From a virus, in IMG/VR virus record IMGVR_UViG_3300045935_000016, positions 1 to 44,125 of that record: a DNA stretch of 44,125 nt; one strand, written 5' to 3'. Below the pieces are notes generated by a model. The model did no database searches. It had not been told where the DNA came from and saw nothing but the letters and a program-made list of their open reading frames with translations. Positions 1 through 8,224 of the stretch are shown piece by piece; positions within the stretch are counted from its first letter, which is position 1; each line of letters begins with the position of its first letter. A program made the translations under genes and the position numbers.

Positions 1-250
1 CGCGCCGGTCCTGTTGCGCGTCAAGCTCGACGGCGATCCCGATCGACTTGTGGACGATCTGGATCAGCCCCGTCCAAACCTGATTGGCGTCCGCGTCCTG
101 GCCGAGCGGGATGACATACGCCGCCGGGAGGGCGAGCGACGTGTTGTAGTTCTTCAGCCCGGCATAGAACTCGGCGGCGCCGGCGACGCGACCGGCGAAG
201 ATCGGCGCATTCGCGCGAAGCTGCGAGATGAACGTCGCGATGATCGTCAG
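1..250 (-). CDS. Tail terminator, 5' fragment (left-end copy)
   Basis: This is the first 83 or so codons of the tail terminator gene, cut by the contig end; the complete copy is at 43104-43715. The open frame begins at a CTG (248-250) that overlaps the TGA of the gp10-like gene (247-249). No ATG, GTG or TTG occurs in frame downstream in this fragment. At 128-130, where the other copy reads TTG, this copy reads CTC, so that TTG cannot be a conserved start. The encoded residues are identical to those of the complete copy. Confidence 0.85.
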   Translation of the reverse strand, partial: MTIIATFISQLRANAPIFAGRVAGAAEFYAGLKNYNTSLALPAAYVIPLGQDADANQVWTGLIQIVHKSIGIAVELDAQQDRR

Positions 251-660
251 AGCTTGGTCTCTTTCCAGGTCAGCGACTTGTCGATCGCGGCACGGACGCG
301 GCGGGTCAGATCGCCGGACTCGGCGGCCATCACGCGATCAAGGAACGGACGCGGCTCGAGGACGCGGCTGGTATTGGCGGCGGCTTTGCGTCCGGTCCGC
401 CGGTTGCCCGCGCCGCGTCCGCCGCCGCCGGTCCGGCCGCCGCCGCGCGCGCCGGCTTCGAGAAACAGCGCATAGAACTTGCGCGCGCGGACCGCGAAGC
501 CCTCGGCGCTCGGATAGACGTAGGTTTTTAGCGAATCCCGCAAGCCGCCGGTCGGCGCGGCCGGCGGCGATCCCGGCGACGAGGCGGTATAGGCTGGCGC
601 GGCCGCGCGGTATTTCGTCGCCGGATGCGCCGGGTAATGCCGGCCGCCGCCTTCCGCCTT
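1..660. repeat. Terminal repeat, left copy (contig circularises)
   Basis: This block matches 43466-44125 over its full 660 bp with no gaps and 13 substitutions (about 98% identity). Differences lie at 128, 130, 230, 292, 349, 457, 463, 472, 475, 514, 529, 631 and 637. It holds the 5' part of the tail terminator gene and the 3' part of the gp10-like gene, so the two ends join into one continuous gene order. All 13 differences are silent in the two encoded proteins. Confidence 0.97.
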
Positions 661-783
661 GGCGATCAGCCGGCGGGTCTTGTTCTTGATATCGTTGCCG
701 GCGGCGCGCATCAGCTTACGAAGCTCGCGCTTGTCGAGCGCGACCTCGCCCCAGTTTGTGACGGTCAGCTTCAGATCGCTCAT
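247..783 (-). CDS. HK97 gp10-like neck/tail-completion protein
   Basis: The 178-residue protein has the character and gene position of the HK97 gp10 family: a basic N-terminal helical part (LRKLMRAAGNDIKNKTRRLI), a middle with SLKTYV and FYALFLEAGA motifs, and the family-typical C-terminal run RPFLDRVM. Members act at the head-tail interface. The ATG at 783 overlaps the stop of the upstream small membrane gene (TGATG). The frame is open further upstream, but that extension is arginine-rich antisense-like sequence and overlaps another gene. A glycine/arginine tract (GARGGGRTGGGGRGAGNRR) sits near residue 115 and probably forms a flexible loop. A second partial copy lies at 43712-44125 with an identical protein and several silent changes. 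Confidence 0.82.
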   Translation of the reverse strand: MSDLKLTVTNWGEVALDKRELRKLMRAAGNDIKNKTRRLIAKAEGGGRHYPAHPATKYRAAAPAYTASSPGSPPAAPTGGLRDSLKTYVYPSAEGFAVRARKFYALFLEAGARGGGRTGGGGRGAGNRRTGRKAAANTSRVLEPRPFLDRVMAAESGDLTRRVRAAIDKSLTWKETKL

Positions 784-947
784 CAGCGGAGATATCCCAG
801 CAGCAGCAGGATAATCAGGATCAGCACGACCGCGCCGATCCCGCCGCCGTAGTGATACGGCCCCCAGCCGGCGGTAGAGCCGTAATAGCCGCCGCCGAAG
901 AGCAGCAGGACGACGACGACGATCAGGATCAGCGCGATCGGACTCAT
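783..947 (-). CDS. Small two-helix hydrophobic protein, DUF3309-like
   Basis: A 54-residue gene with two hydrophobic stretches (about residues 4-17 and 37-52, rich in Val, Ile and Leu) separated by a Gly/Tyr/Trp linker. This resembles the DUF3309 family of small alphaproteobacterial membrane proteins. The ATG overlaps the stop of the head-tail adaptor (ATGA at 944-947), and its TGA overlaps the ATG of the gp10-like gene, so it is translationally coupled on both sides. A membrane peptide in the middle of a head-tail operon is unusual. Its role is not known; a holin-like or membrane-associated function is possible but not shown. Confidence 0.75.
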   Translation of the reverse strand: MSPIALILIVVVVLLLFGGGYYGSTAGWGPYHYGGGIGAVVLILIILLLLGYLR

Positions 948-1498
948 TCATCCCCTCCCGGTGCGGCGCCGGTATCGTCCCAAACGGAATTGCCATCGTC
1001 CCAGATGGTAAAGCCGCGATCCCATAGCGATTGATCGATCGGCTCGATCGCGGCGGCGCCGTCATATGGTTCGGTCAACAGCCGGTTGCGGGTCTGATCC
1101 GATACGTCCGGCGTGATCCGGCTATGCTCTAGCTCGCATTCCAACTGAAGGAAGCGCTTGCGGCCGGCGATCTCTTTCGAGCGGCGGACGCGGAATAGCT
1201 CGGTCCGCATCGCCTGATCGTCCGGCCGCGTCGTCGAGCGGACAACGACGTCGATCGTCGCCGGATAGTCCTGCCAGCGGATCGAGATCATATGCGTAAT
1301 CGGCGTATCGACCTGCGTCGACTGATAGAACGTCGAGGCATAGGTCGGCTGGATATCGGCATGGACGGTCGCGATCGGGACGAGGGTCTCGGTCAGCGCG
1401 AGATCGTCGGCCGGCGACTGGTCCCGCCGGTAGAGCGTCACGAGCCAGCGTAGCGAGCCTACGGACGCCGCTAGAGCGCCCGAAGGGTTAGCCGGCAT
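944..1498 (-). CDS. Head-tail adaptor (head closure) protein
   Basis: The 184-residue protein fits the phage head-tail joining family (SPP1 gp16 type). It has a beta-rich core starting near LVTLYRR, then a segment with VHADIQPTYAST and HMISIRW, then FRVRRSKEIAGRKRFLQLECEL, the typical 'convert and refine' pattern of these small barrels. The acidic, Trp-rich tail (SLWDRGFTIWDDGNSVWDD) is an added C-terminal extension. It lies between the gp6-like connector and the gp10-like gene, the usual order. A 63-bp gap separates it from the upstream connector gene. Confidence 0.78.
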   Translation of the reverse strand: MPANPSGALAASVGSLRWLVTLYRRDQSPADDLALTETLVPIATVHADIQPTYASTFYQSTQVDTPITHMISIRWQDYPATIDVVVRSTTRPDDQAMRTELFRVRRSKEIAGRKRFLQLECELEHSRITPDVSDQTRNRLLTEPYDGAAAIEPIDQSLWDRGFTIWDDGNSVWDDTGAAPGGDE

Positions 1499-1561
1499 GA
1501 TCGCCCGGTCCCGGACCGCAAGGCCGCTCTGGCACCGCTAGGAAGCCGCGCGCGCGGGTGG

Positions 1562-2194
1562 TCAACCGGCAAACGTCCACAATCTGTAAGGATCGAGCAG
1601 CCGCCGGAACGCCGGCGGCATTTCCGCCGAGACGTCGCCCCGGTTCTCGTAATAGTGCGCAACCCCGACGAGGATCGCCATGCGGATTGGCATCGGGACC
1701 GCCGCCGGATCGTGGTCGGCGTAGCCGGCGGTATAGTCGATAATCATCGACTGCTGCGGGATGCGCGGGAGCAATTGCGGCTTGACCGCGACATAACCCG
1801 GCTCGACCGCGAGGTTCACGTCATAGTCATCAGGATCGGCGACCGTCATGTCGCCGAGCGCGCCCCAGGTGATCTGCTCGACCGAGACCGCCGGCGCGCG
1901 CGGAAGCTCGATCGGCCGCTTGACGAGCGGCGGCCAATTGAGCGGAAAGACGATCAGCGTTTGCGGAACGAGCGGCGTCGCGGTCGGCGGCGGCGCCCAG
2001 GTGATCGCGTATTGCAGCTTTTGCGTGAACAGCGCGCGGTTGAGATACGCCTCGGCTTCAAGCCGCGCGCTGGTCAGGTACAGCGCGATCAGCGCGTCGT
2101 CATAGCCGGCATCAATCCGGCAATGCTGGCGCGCGAGATCGATCGTCACTGGCTCGGCCGTCGGCGCCTGGATAACCCGAAAGCCGGCGGGCAA
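1562..2194 (-). CDS. gp6-like head-tail connector protein
   Basis: This 210-residue protein resembles gp6/phiE125 gp8-type connectors. It opens with the EPVTIDLARQHCRID segment, has an N-terminal helix pair (DDALIALYLTSARLEAEAYLNR), and ends with the characteristic IIDYTAGY, PIRMAILVGVAHYYENRGD and LLDPYRLWTF motifs. It forms the ring under the portal. The start chosen is TTG at 2192-2194, only 4 nt after the TAG of the preceding gene. A GTG further in would remove part of the conserved N-terminus. The longer open frame upstream overlaps two other genes and is basic, low-complexity sequence. Confidence 0.8.
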   Translation of the reverse strand: MPAGFRVIQAPTAEPVTIDLARQHCRIDAGYDDALIALYLTSARLEAEAYLNRALFTQKLQYAITWAPPPTATPLVPQTLIVFPLNWPPLVKRPIELPRAPAVSVEQITWGALGDMTVADPDDYDVNLAVEPGYVAVKPQLLPRIPQQSMIIDYTAGYADHDPAAVPMPIRMAILVGVAHYYENRGDVSAEMPPAFRRLLDPYRLWTFAG

Positions 2195-2198
2195 GCGC

Positions 2199-2438
2199 CT
2201 ATGCTTTCCTGACGATCCCGCCGGGCTGACGCAACGGCCCGGAGGTGCTACCCGACTCCTCCGGGACCGTTGCCGCTGGCGGGATCGGCACCAGGAGATC
2301 GAGCGGCAGGGCGAGCCGCTTCGCGTGAAGCTCTTGCGCCGCATCCATCGGGACGGCGATCAGTTCGCCCGCCATGTACATTGAGAACCGCCGAAGCGTC
2401 CGCATCCGGACCATCGTCCCCGGCGTAAGATCGCTCAT
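2199..2438 (-). CDS. Hypothetical protein in head operon
   Basis: A 79-residue protein of unknown function whose ATG overlaps the stop of the Ig-like gene (ATGA, 2435-2438). The middle is a short beta/alpha segment (FSMYMAGELIAVPMDAAQEL) and the C-terminus is Pro/Ser-rich and probably disordered. Its place between capsid/decoration and connector genes suggests a small head or completion component. No family is recognised. Confidence 0.6.
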   Translation of the reverse strand: MSDLTPGTMVRMRTLRRFSMYMAGELIAVPMDAAQELHAKRLALPLDLLVPIPPAATVPEESGSTSGPLRQPGGIVRKA

Positions 2439-2926
2439 CGGCGGCCGCCCCGGTCATGGTGCCGTCGCCGCTCGTGACCGTCTCGCGTCGTATCGCTACC
2501 GCCGCCGTTGTCCTCGGCGATCTCGACGCCGTTCGATGGGGGCGCCGTCGTCGATCCCGCCGCGTTGGTCGCGGTCACGACGCAGGTCAGGGTATGACCG
2601 GGATCGTCCGGCGTGACGGTATAGCTCGCGGCGTCGGTCCCGATATCCTCGCCGTCGCGCTGCCATTGGTAGGCGTAGCCGGTCGGGGTTCCCTCCCAAT
2701 TCCCCATCGTGCAATTGAGCTCCTCGCCGTCCTGCGAGACATACGGAACGTCGACATTGACCGGCGGCGACGTGACCGCCGGCGGAAGCTCGCCGACGAC
2801 GCCTAGCTCGACGAGCCGCGCCGCCTCGTCCTCGGTAAAGGCGGCGGACTCGCCGGCATAGTAGCTCGCATATTGCCTGTTGAACGTGACGACGACCTCG
2901 CGTTGCGGGATACCCTCGACCGACAT
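2435..2926 (-). CDS. Ig-like domain protein, probable capsid decoration
   Basis: A 163-residue protein directly downstream of the capsid gene. Residues 1-50 form a small N-terminal module (VVVTFNRQYASYYAGESAAF, then EDEAARLVELGVV). Residues about 60-140 are an Ig-like fold with LNCTMGNWEG, YAYQWQRDG and HTLTCVVTATNAAGS, including the paired cysteines and the core tryptophan of the fold. The last 25 residues are very basic (His/Arg). Phage Ig-like domains are common on virion surfaces, where they bind carbohydrate or cell surfaces. Here a decoration or accessory head protein is inferred from the position. Confidence 0.72.
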   Translation of the reverse strand: MSVEGIPQREVVVTFNRQYASYYAGESAAFTEDEAARLVELGVVGELPPAVTSPPVNVDVPYVSQDGEELNCTMGNWEGTPTGYAYQWQRDGEDIGTDAASYTVTPDDPGHTLTCVVTATNAAGSTTAPPSNGVEIAEDNGGGSDTTRDGHERRRHHDRGGRR

Positions 2927-2938
2927 TTGTCGCCTCCC

Positions 2939-4489
2939 TTATGCCGGGTCTTTGAGCGCCGGCGGTGCGTTGGCGCCGGTCGCGAGCGCCGGCCGGATCG
3001 CGGCGGCCTGCGACCATGTGGGGTTAAGCGGCTGCGTCGAGTAAGGCGCCCCCGGCGTCCCCGGAACCCCGGTAAATGACCAATCTTGCGTCAGCAGGAC
3101 GACGAGCGACTGAAGGTGTCGCATGTTGCAGTCATGCTCGGCGATCACGCGGAAGAGCGACTGATCCCGCTGGAATGACGAGACCATCGTCACGCCGTCA
3201 TTGTACGCCGCGACGTCGGACGCATCGACGACGACGTTGTACGTATCGGCGATGACAAAATCGGCCATATCGCAAAAGTAGATCTCGCTTCCTTTGGTAA
3301 AGGTCGAGACCGTGAGATTCGTCGGAATCTGCTGCGTCAGGCGGATCGGATAGCCTTCCCAGCGGCCGGCCTCGATCTCGTCTTTCCAGTAGAAGCCGCC
3401 GACCTGATCGCGCGCGAGCGAGATGAATCGCGCGATCGTCGGATGCATAAACCACGTCGGACGGATCATCCGCGACATGCCGTTTTGCAGCGCGAGGATC
3501 GCCGCCGAGGCGCCGGCGAGGATCGCGGTCAGCGCGTCGCCCGGCGCCGGCGTTGTCGGCATCGCGGTCACGGTCACGGTATTCGCCGCCAAGGCCAGAC
3601 GGCGCATGCCGATTGGCCCCTTGTCGGTCCCGTCGCCGCGAAGGAAAGCGAGATCCTCGCGCCGCGCGATCGTCTGGACGAGATCGTCCCGGACAATTTC
3701 CTCGACGCCGATCGGCGAGCGGCGGATCAGGTCATTCGAGACCGGGACCATCGCGGTCAGTTTCTTGGCGACGAAATTGACGTCATCGAAGCGCTCTTGA
3801 CTGATCGCGATATCGTCAAGCTCGTTCTGGTAAGCGGCCGTCGCGCCGCCGGCGAGACGCGGGATCGTCAGATTGCCCATTGGCATTCCGACTTCCATCG
3901 GCGAGGCGCCCCGGACCGCTGTCATCGCGCGAAGCAGCTCGATCAGATCGGCCATGAAATCCTGCGGGATCAGCGCGCCGCCTTCGCCGGTCACGCCGCT
4001 ATTGAGCGCGCGCGCGACGATATCGTCGCCGAAGCGGTTGCTGATGAATTCCGCCGCCTTTTCCATCGAGACGTGATTGAACCGCGCATGAAGCAGGCCG
4101 AGGACATAGCGGGACGCCTTGATCCCGCGTTTGTCTTTCAGCCCCGCGTCAGGATCGCGCCTTGCGCGCGCCGGCGCATTGGCGCCAGCCTGGACGCGGA
4201 AGCTCGCCCGGCGCGGCGCGCGCATAGCCGCTTCCTCGGTATCGTTCTCGTCGTCGTCCTCGCCGTTCGCGTCGGTCGCGCCCTCGGCGGCGGCCTGCAT
4301 CGCGGCGGCGACCCGTTGTAGCCGCTGGTCGATCGTTTGGAGCGCGGCGGCTAGCTCGTCGAAGGTCGTCGACTGCTCGTCGCTGACCGGCTTGTCGTCG
4401 TCGTCGGCTTTGACGATCTCGCCCATCTTGGCGACGACTTCAGCGCGCCGACGCTTTAGCTCGCGGTGTTTTTCCGATAGCGTTGCCAT
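2939..4489 (-). CDS. HK97-family major capsid protein
   Basis: At 516 residues this has the length and plan of an HK97-type capsid precursor. It has an N-terminal charged coiled-coil delta/scaffold domain (about residues 1-75, then an acidic linker) and a long mature region with LIPQDFMADLIELLR, FVAKKLTAMVPVSNDLI, LAFLRGDGTDKGPIG and FVIADTYNVVVD, all typical of the fold (P-domain long helix and A-domain). The C-terminal extension past WSFTGVPG is Pro/Ala-rich. It follows the protease gene with a 12-nt gap. Processing of the delta domain by the neighbouring S78 protease is expected from the family. Confidence 0.95.
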   Translation of the reverse strand: MATLSEKHRELKRRRAEVVAKMGEIVKADDDDKPVSDEQSTTFDELAAALQTIDQRLQRVAAAMQAAAEGATDANGEDDDENDTEEAAMRAPRRASFRVQAGANAPARARRDPDAGLKDKRGIKASRYVLGLLHARFNHVSMEKAAEFISNRFGDDIVARALNSGVTGEGGALIPQDFMADLIELLRAMTAVRGASPMEVGMPMGNLTIPRLAGGATAAYQNELDDIAISQERFDDVNFVAKKLTAMVPVSNDLIRRSPIGVEEIVRDDLVQTIARREDLAFLRGDGTDKGPIGMRRLALAANTVTVTAMPTTPAPGDALTAILAGASAAILALQNGMSRMIRPTWFMHPTIARFISLARDQVGGFYWKDEIEAGRWEGYPIRLTQQIPTNLTVSTFTKGSEIYFCDMADFVIADTYNVVVDASDVAAYNDGVTMVSSFQRDQSLFRVIAEHDCNMRHLQSLVVLLTQDWSFTGVPGTPGAPYSTQPLNPTWSQAAAIRPALATGANAPPALKDPA

Positions 4490-4501
4490 GACTCTAAACC
4501 C

Positions 4502-5191
4502 TTATGTTGCTGTTGCTAGTGCCAGTTGGAACGCGCGTCGGCGGCGCGCTCGTGCTCTTGTTAATTCTTCGTTGTAAGCGGTGACCTCTTCGCCGGTCAC
4601 AGGCGGCGTATCGGCGGCGATCGCGGTCCCTTCGCCGGGACCCGGCGCCTCGATCAGTGCTTCGGGATTGGCCGGGACGGTGACGACGGATAGCTCGACA
4701 AGCTCTTGCTCCTCGAAGTCGATCCCCGGGAACCAGTCGTCGGCGCCGCGCGATTTGTCGGTCGTATATTCCCAGGCGAGCGGTCGGAAGCCGACCGAGG
4801 TCGCGGCGATAAAGCCGCCGCGCGCGAGCCGGTAAACCGACTCCGCGAACTGTCCGCCTTCCGGCGTATCGCTCGGGATAAACTCGACCGACGCCTTCAG
4901 CGCGCCGTCCTCGATCGCGACGTCGAAGGCGCGGCCGATCGGTAGCCGGCTCGCGTCATGTCCCCATAGGACGACGGGATTCCGGCGAAAGTTTTTCAGG
5001 TCCCAGCCGGCGAGCGCGATCCGGTCCTGCTCGCGATCGACCGCCGCCGTCGAGATGGTAAAGCGTAGCGCGCGCGCCTCGCCGAGCGCTTCCGCCGGCG
5101 CGATGATCTGCTTGCGAAGTCCGATCGCCGCGCGGGTGACATTGCGTCCCCGGTTGAACGCCTTAAATTGCGTCGCGCTAACGATCTGCAT
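4502..5191 (-). CDS. HK97-type prohead protease (S78)
   Basis: This 229-residue serine protease cleaves the capsid delta domain and scaffold during prohead maturation. The family triad is visible: His78 in LWGHDAS, Ser132 in AATSVGFRP and the acidic residue Glu166 in ELVELSVVTVPANPEA. The core begins near residue 42 with RFTISTAAVDREQD. The N-terminal 40 residues are an extension, and the C-terminal Arg-rich tail is probably self-cleaved. The gene overlaps the portal gene by 14 bp. Confidence 0.93.
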   Translation of the reverse strand: MQIVSATQFKAFNRGRNVTRAAIGLRKQIIAPAEALGEARALRFTISTAAVDREQDRIALAGWDLKNFRRNPVVLWGHDASRLPIGRAFDVAIEDGALKASVEFIPSDTPEGGQFAESVYRLARGGFIAATSVGFRPLAWEYTTDKSRGADDWFPGIDFEEQELVELSVVTVPANPEALIEAPGPGEGTAIAADTPPVTGEEVTAYNEELTRARARRRRAFQLALATAT

Positions 5192-6551
5192 CGTCGCTTG
5201 CTCCCGGTTCGGCGCGCGGCGCGGCGGCGCCCGGCGCGGCGGCGCTTTCGCTCGGCGCGGTCGTCGTCTGCGCGAGATTGTCGGACGGAACGGCGGTATT
5301 GAGCGGGACGCGATACTCGTCGCCGTGACCGTCCTCGATCGGATTCATGTTCTCGCGCGCGCGGACCTCGTTCCGGTTCAGCCAGCCGTTAAGCGTCCCG
5401 ATCTGGTACGCCTGGAAGCGGGTCAAGAGATCGCCGCGCGTCATGTCGTCAAAGTCGAACTTGCATTCGAGCATTGCGCGCTCGTCGTCGAACAACAGGT
5501 GGTGGTCAAAAAGCTGCTCGATCGAGCGCGCGGTCGGTTTCAGCGCGCTATCGACGTATTGCTGATTCTGCTGCTCGATATTGTTCAGCGTCGCCTTGTC
5601 TAGCTCGCCGAGCCGGTGCGGCGGGACGCCATAGAGCCGGCAGATATCGATAACCTGAAAGCGCCGCGTTTCGAGAAACTGTGCCTCTTCGTTGGTAATC
5701 GCGATCTTGTCGAATTTCATCCCTTCCTCGAGGATCGCCGCCTTGTGCGCGTTCTGAACCCCGGCATGCGTCTCGCGCCAGCTATTCGCGATCCGGTCCG
5801 CCGCCTCTTTCGATAACGAGCCGGGATGCGAGATCACGCCGCCGACCTGACCGCCCTGGCGGAAGAGAATCCCGCCATGCTGCTGTGTCGCGAGCGCAAG
5901 GCCGATCACGTCCTGCGCGATCGCGATCGGCGAGACGCCGACGTAACCGTCCATCGAAATATTCTTGATATGGATCATGTCGTCCGGCGGGATCAGAATC
6001 CCCTGGCCGATCCGGCGCGAATTGATCCGGTACCAGAGTTCGCCGTCGTCGGTCAGCATGATCGTGCAGCGATCCGGCGCGATCGGGACAAGCTCGATCG
6101 GATTCGCGTCTTTGTCCCGCTCGATCGCGACAAACGCATTGCCGCGAAGGCAAATCGAGGTCACGGCATAGCCGATAAATTCAAACCATGTCTGCCAGCG
6201 GTTCGGCCGGCGGAAGAGCTTCGTCAATGGGTGCTGAAGCTCGCGACGGTAGCCGCCGCCGACCAAGCGGCGGCGGACGAACGGCGAGAGCATGGCGATA
6301 TCTTGCGAGATCGCCCGAATGCAGGAATAGACCGCCGCCGCCTGAAGCGCGGTAAACGGCGTGACCGGAACGCCGGTATTCGACGCATAGCCGCCGAGTG
6401 CCGCGTATAGCATCGGCTGCGGCCAGCCGAGACCGCCGAGCGTCGAGGTCACGGCGGCGTCCGCCTTGGTTTCCGACGCGACCGGCGTCGACGCCGGCGT
6501 CGCGGCCGCCGAACCGATCAGCCATTGACCGAGCCGCTCGCGGAAGCTCAT
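5178..6551 (-). CDS. HK97-type portal protein
   Basis: The 457-residue protein is the dodecameric DNA gateway of the capsid vertex. It shows the family signatures AAVYSCIRAISQDIAML, LRGNAFVAIERD, PPDDMIHIKNIS and, near residue 310, ICRLYGVPPHRLGELDKATLNNIEQQ, followed by the stem helix. The C-terminal 35 residues are Ala/Pro-rich and overlap the start of the protease gene. The start ATG overlaps the large terminase stop (ATGA, 6548-6551). Confidence 0.95.
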   Translation of the reverse strand: MSFRERLGQWLIGSAAATPASTPVASETKADAAVTSTLGGLGWPQPMLYAALGGYASNTGVPVTPFTALQAAAVYSCIRAISQDIAMLSPFVRRRLVGGGYRRELQHPLTKLFRRPNRWQTWFEFIGYAVTSICLRGNAFVAIERDKDANPIELVPIAPDRCTIMLTDDGELWYRINSRRIGQGILIPPDDMIHIKNISMDGYVGVSPIAIAQDVIGLALATQQHGGILFRQGGQVGGVISHPGSLSKEAADRIANSWRETHAGVQNAHKAAILEEGMKFDKIAITNEEAQFLETRRFQVIDICRLYGVPPHRLGELDKATLNNIEQQNQQYVDSALKPTARSIEQLFDHHLLFDDERAMLECKFDFDDMTRGDLLTRFQAYQIGTLNGWLNRNEVRARENMNPIEDGHGDEYRVPLNTAVPSDNLAQTTTAPSESAAAPGAAAPRAEPGASDDADR

Positions 6552-8224
6552 CCGAGGACCAGCAGCCCGCGCGTTTCGTATACCGAGGTCGTCTCGACAT
6601 GCGTCATGGCGCGGGCGATCGCCATAATCAGCGCAACCGCCGCGTCGATCTTGTTCTCGGGACGCGCCTTGCGCGGGTAGACGTTGCCGCGCGCGTCATA
6701 GTGTCCGACGACGTTCCCGACGCACCACGCGAGCGCGCCGTTGCCGTCGTGACGAAGCCGGCCCGCCTGGATCGCGGCGTCTAGCTCTTTGGTCGGCTCG
6801 CTGAAGTTTTGCGTCGTCGCGCGGAATTCGACGACCGGGACGCCCTCAGCGGCGAGTCGTTGGGCAAGCTGCGTCGATCCCCAGGGATCATACGCGACCG
6901 ATAGGACATTGAACCGCCGGCCGAACTCGATCAGGTCGGTCTCGATCTCGCCGAAGTCGGTTTCATTGCCCGGCGTGATCCGCAAAACGCCGTCATGCGC
7001 CCAGCCGGGATATGACGGGTTGCGCGCTTCCATCACGGCGGACTCGTTCAGATAGCAGCGGGCGAATACCGCGTATCGCGCGCCGTCGCGAAAGACCAGC
7101 GCGATCGCCGCGAGATCGGTCTTGCTCGCGAGATCGAGCGCGATATGACACGGCTTGCCGGCGAAGTCGTCGAGCCGAAGCGTCGGGTCCGCGCAATTTT
7201 GCCATGCGCGCATGCTGAAAAGCGCTTCGTTGGCGCCGACCCATAGGTTCAGGTGCCGGGTTTTGAACGCGGACTCCTGCGCGGCGTTGTTCCGCGCCTG
7301 CTTGGCGATCGCGCGGATCGCGTCCGGCTGGACGGTCTGTCCCCAGCCGGGATTCACCTTCCGCCACGTCGTCTCGCTCCACGGATCGTCGTCCGGATCG
7401 GCGGTATAGATCAGCGCAAACAGCCGATCGTCGTCTTGTATCCCGTCGAGGATACGGATCGAGTATTCCCAAAGCTGCCGACCGACGCCGGCGCTGTTGT
7501 CGGTCGCCGTCGTGATGCAGATCAAGAGCGGCTGAATCCGCTTGCCCATCGCGGTCAGGAGGACGTCATAGACCTCGCTCGTCTTGTGACTGGCGATCTC
7601 GTCGCAGACCGCGACCGCGACGTTGAGACCGTCGAGCGCTTTCGCGTCCGACGAGATCGGCATCAGCTTGGAAGCGGTCCGTTCCTGATAGATCGAATTG
7701 ACCATGACCTTGACGCCGTATTCCCGGCGAAGCCGGGACGAGCGGCGGACCATCTGCTGCGCCATATCGAACAAGATGCGCGCCTGATCTCGCGTGACGG
7801 CGGCGGCGTAGCCTTCCGCACCGCCTTCTTCCTCCATGAAGGTCGCGTACAGCGCGAGCGGCGCGACGACGGTCGTCTTGCCATTGCCGCGCGGGACCGC
7901 GACGTACGCCTGCCGGAAGCGTCGCAAACGGGTCCCGGCCTCGACGAAGCCGAAGAGGTTCGCGTAAACGAAGCGCTGCCAATCCATTAGCTCGATCGGC
8001 TTGTCGGCGTCCGGTCCCTTGATGTTCGGTAGTAGAGACGCGAACGCCATCGCGCGTTGCGCGAGCTTCCTGTCGAAGCCCCAGGGACCGACGCCGGCCT
8101 CGGCGTCAGCTAGTTCGCGGTTGAAGCGCTCGACGGCCTTACGTGCCGTCGCGCATGCGCCGGGATCGTCAGCCAGCTTCCGCGCGAATTCGATCGCTCT
8201 GGCGACGTGATCCACACTAGGCAT
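6548..8224 (-). CDS. terL: Terminase large subunit
   Basis: A 558-residue packaging motor ATPase and nuclease. Walker A is PRGNGKT (residues 111-117), Walker B is VAVCDEI (Asp208, Glu209), and the coupling motif is ITTATDN at 238-243. The RNase H-like nuclease carries acidic residues Asp364 (ALDLASKTD), Asp446 (VAYDPWGS) and Asp527 (NKIDAAVAL). The arrangement is that of the HK97/lambdoid Terminase_1 group, often linked to cohesive-end packaging. No cos site was identified here. It overlaps the small subunit by 8 bp and the portal gene by 4 bp. Confidence 0.96.
   Translation of the reverse strand: MPSVDHVARAIEFARKLADDPGACATARKAVERFNRELADAEAGVGPWGFDRKLAQRAMAFASLLPNIKGPDADKPIELMDWQRFVYANLFGFVEAGTRLRRFRQAYVAVPRGNGKTTVVAPLALYATFMEEEGGAEGYAAAVTRDQARILFDMAQQMVRRSSRLRREYGVKVMVNSIYQERTASKLMPISSDAKALDGLNVAVAVCDEIASHKTSEVYDVLLTAMGKRIQPLLICITTATDNSAGVGRQLWEYSIRILDGIQDDDRLFALIYTADPDDDPWSETTWRKVNPGWGQTVQPDAIRAIAKQARNNAAQESAFKTRHLNLWVGANEALFSMRAWQNCADPTLRLDDFAGKPCHIALDLASKTDLAAIALVFRDGARYAVFARCYLNESAVMEARNPSYPGWAHDGVLRITPGNETDFGEIETDLIEFGRRFNVLSVAYDPWGSTQLAQRLAAEGVPVVEFRATTQNFSEPTKELDAAIQAGRLRHDGNGALAWCVGNVVGHYDARGNVYPRKARPENKIDAAVALIMAIARAMTHVETTSVYETRGLLVLG

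Noticed and set aside
1-660. Terminal repeat as a true packaging repeat (DTR)
   Set aside because: The copies differ at 13 positions, whereas replication keeps packaging repeats identical. The repeat also lies inside structural genes, not near terminase. A circular assembly overlap from mixed strains explains it better.
3443-4321. Plus-strand open frame of 292 codons opposite the capsid gene
   Set aside because: Shadow of the major capsid gene; Arg/Asp/His-rich with no family resemblance.
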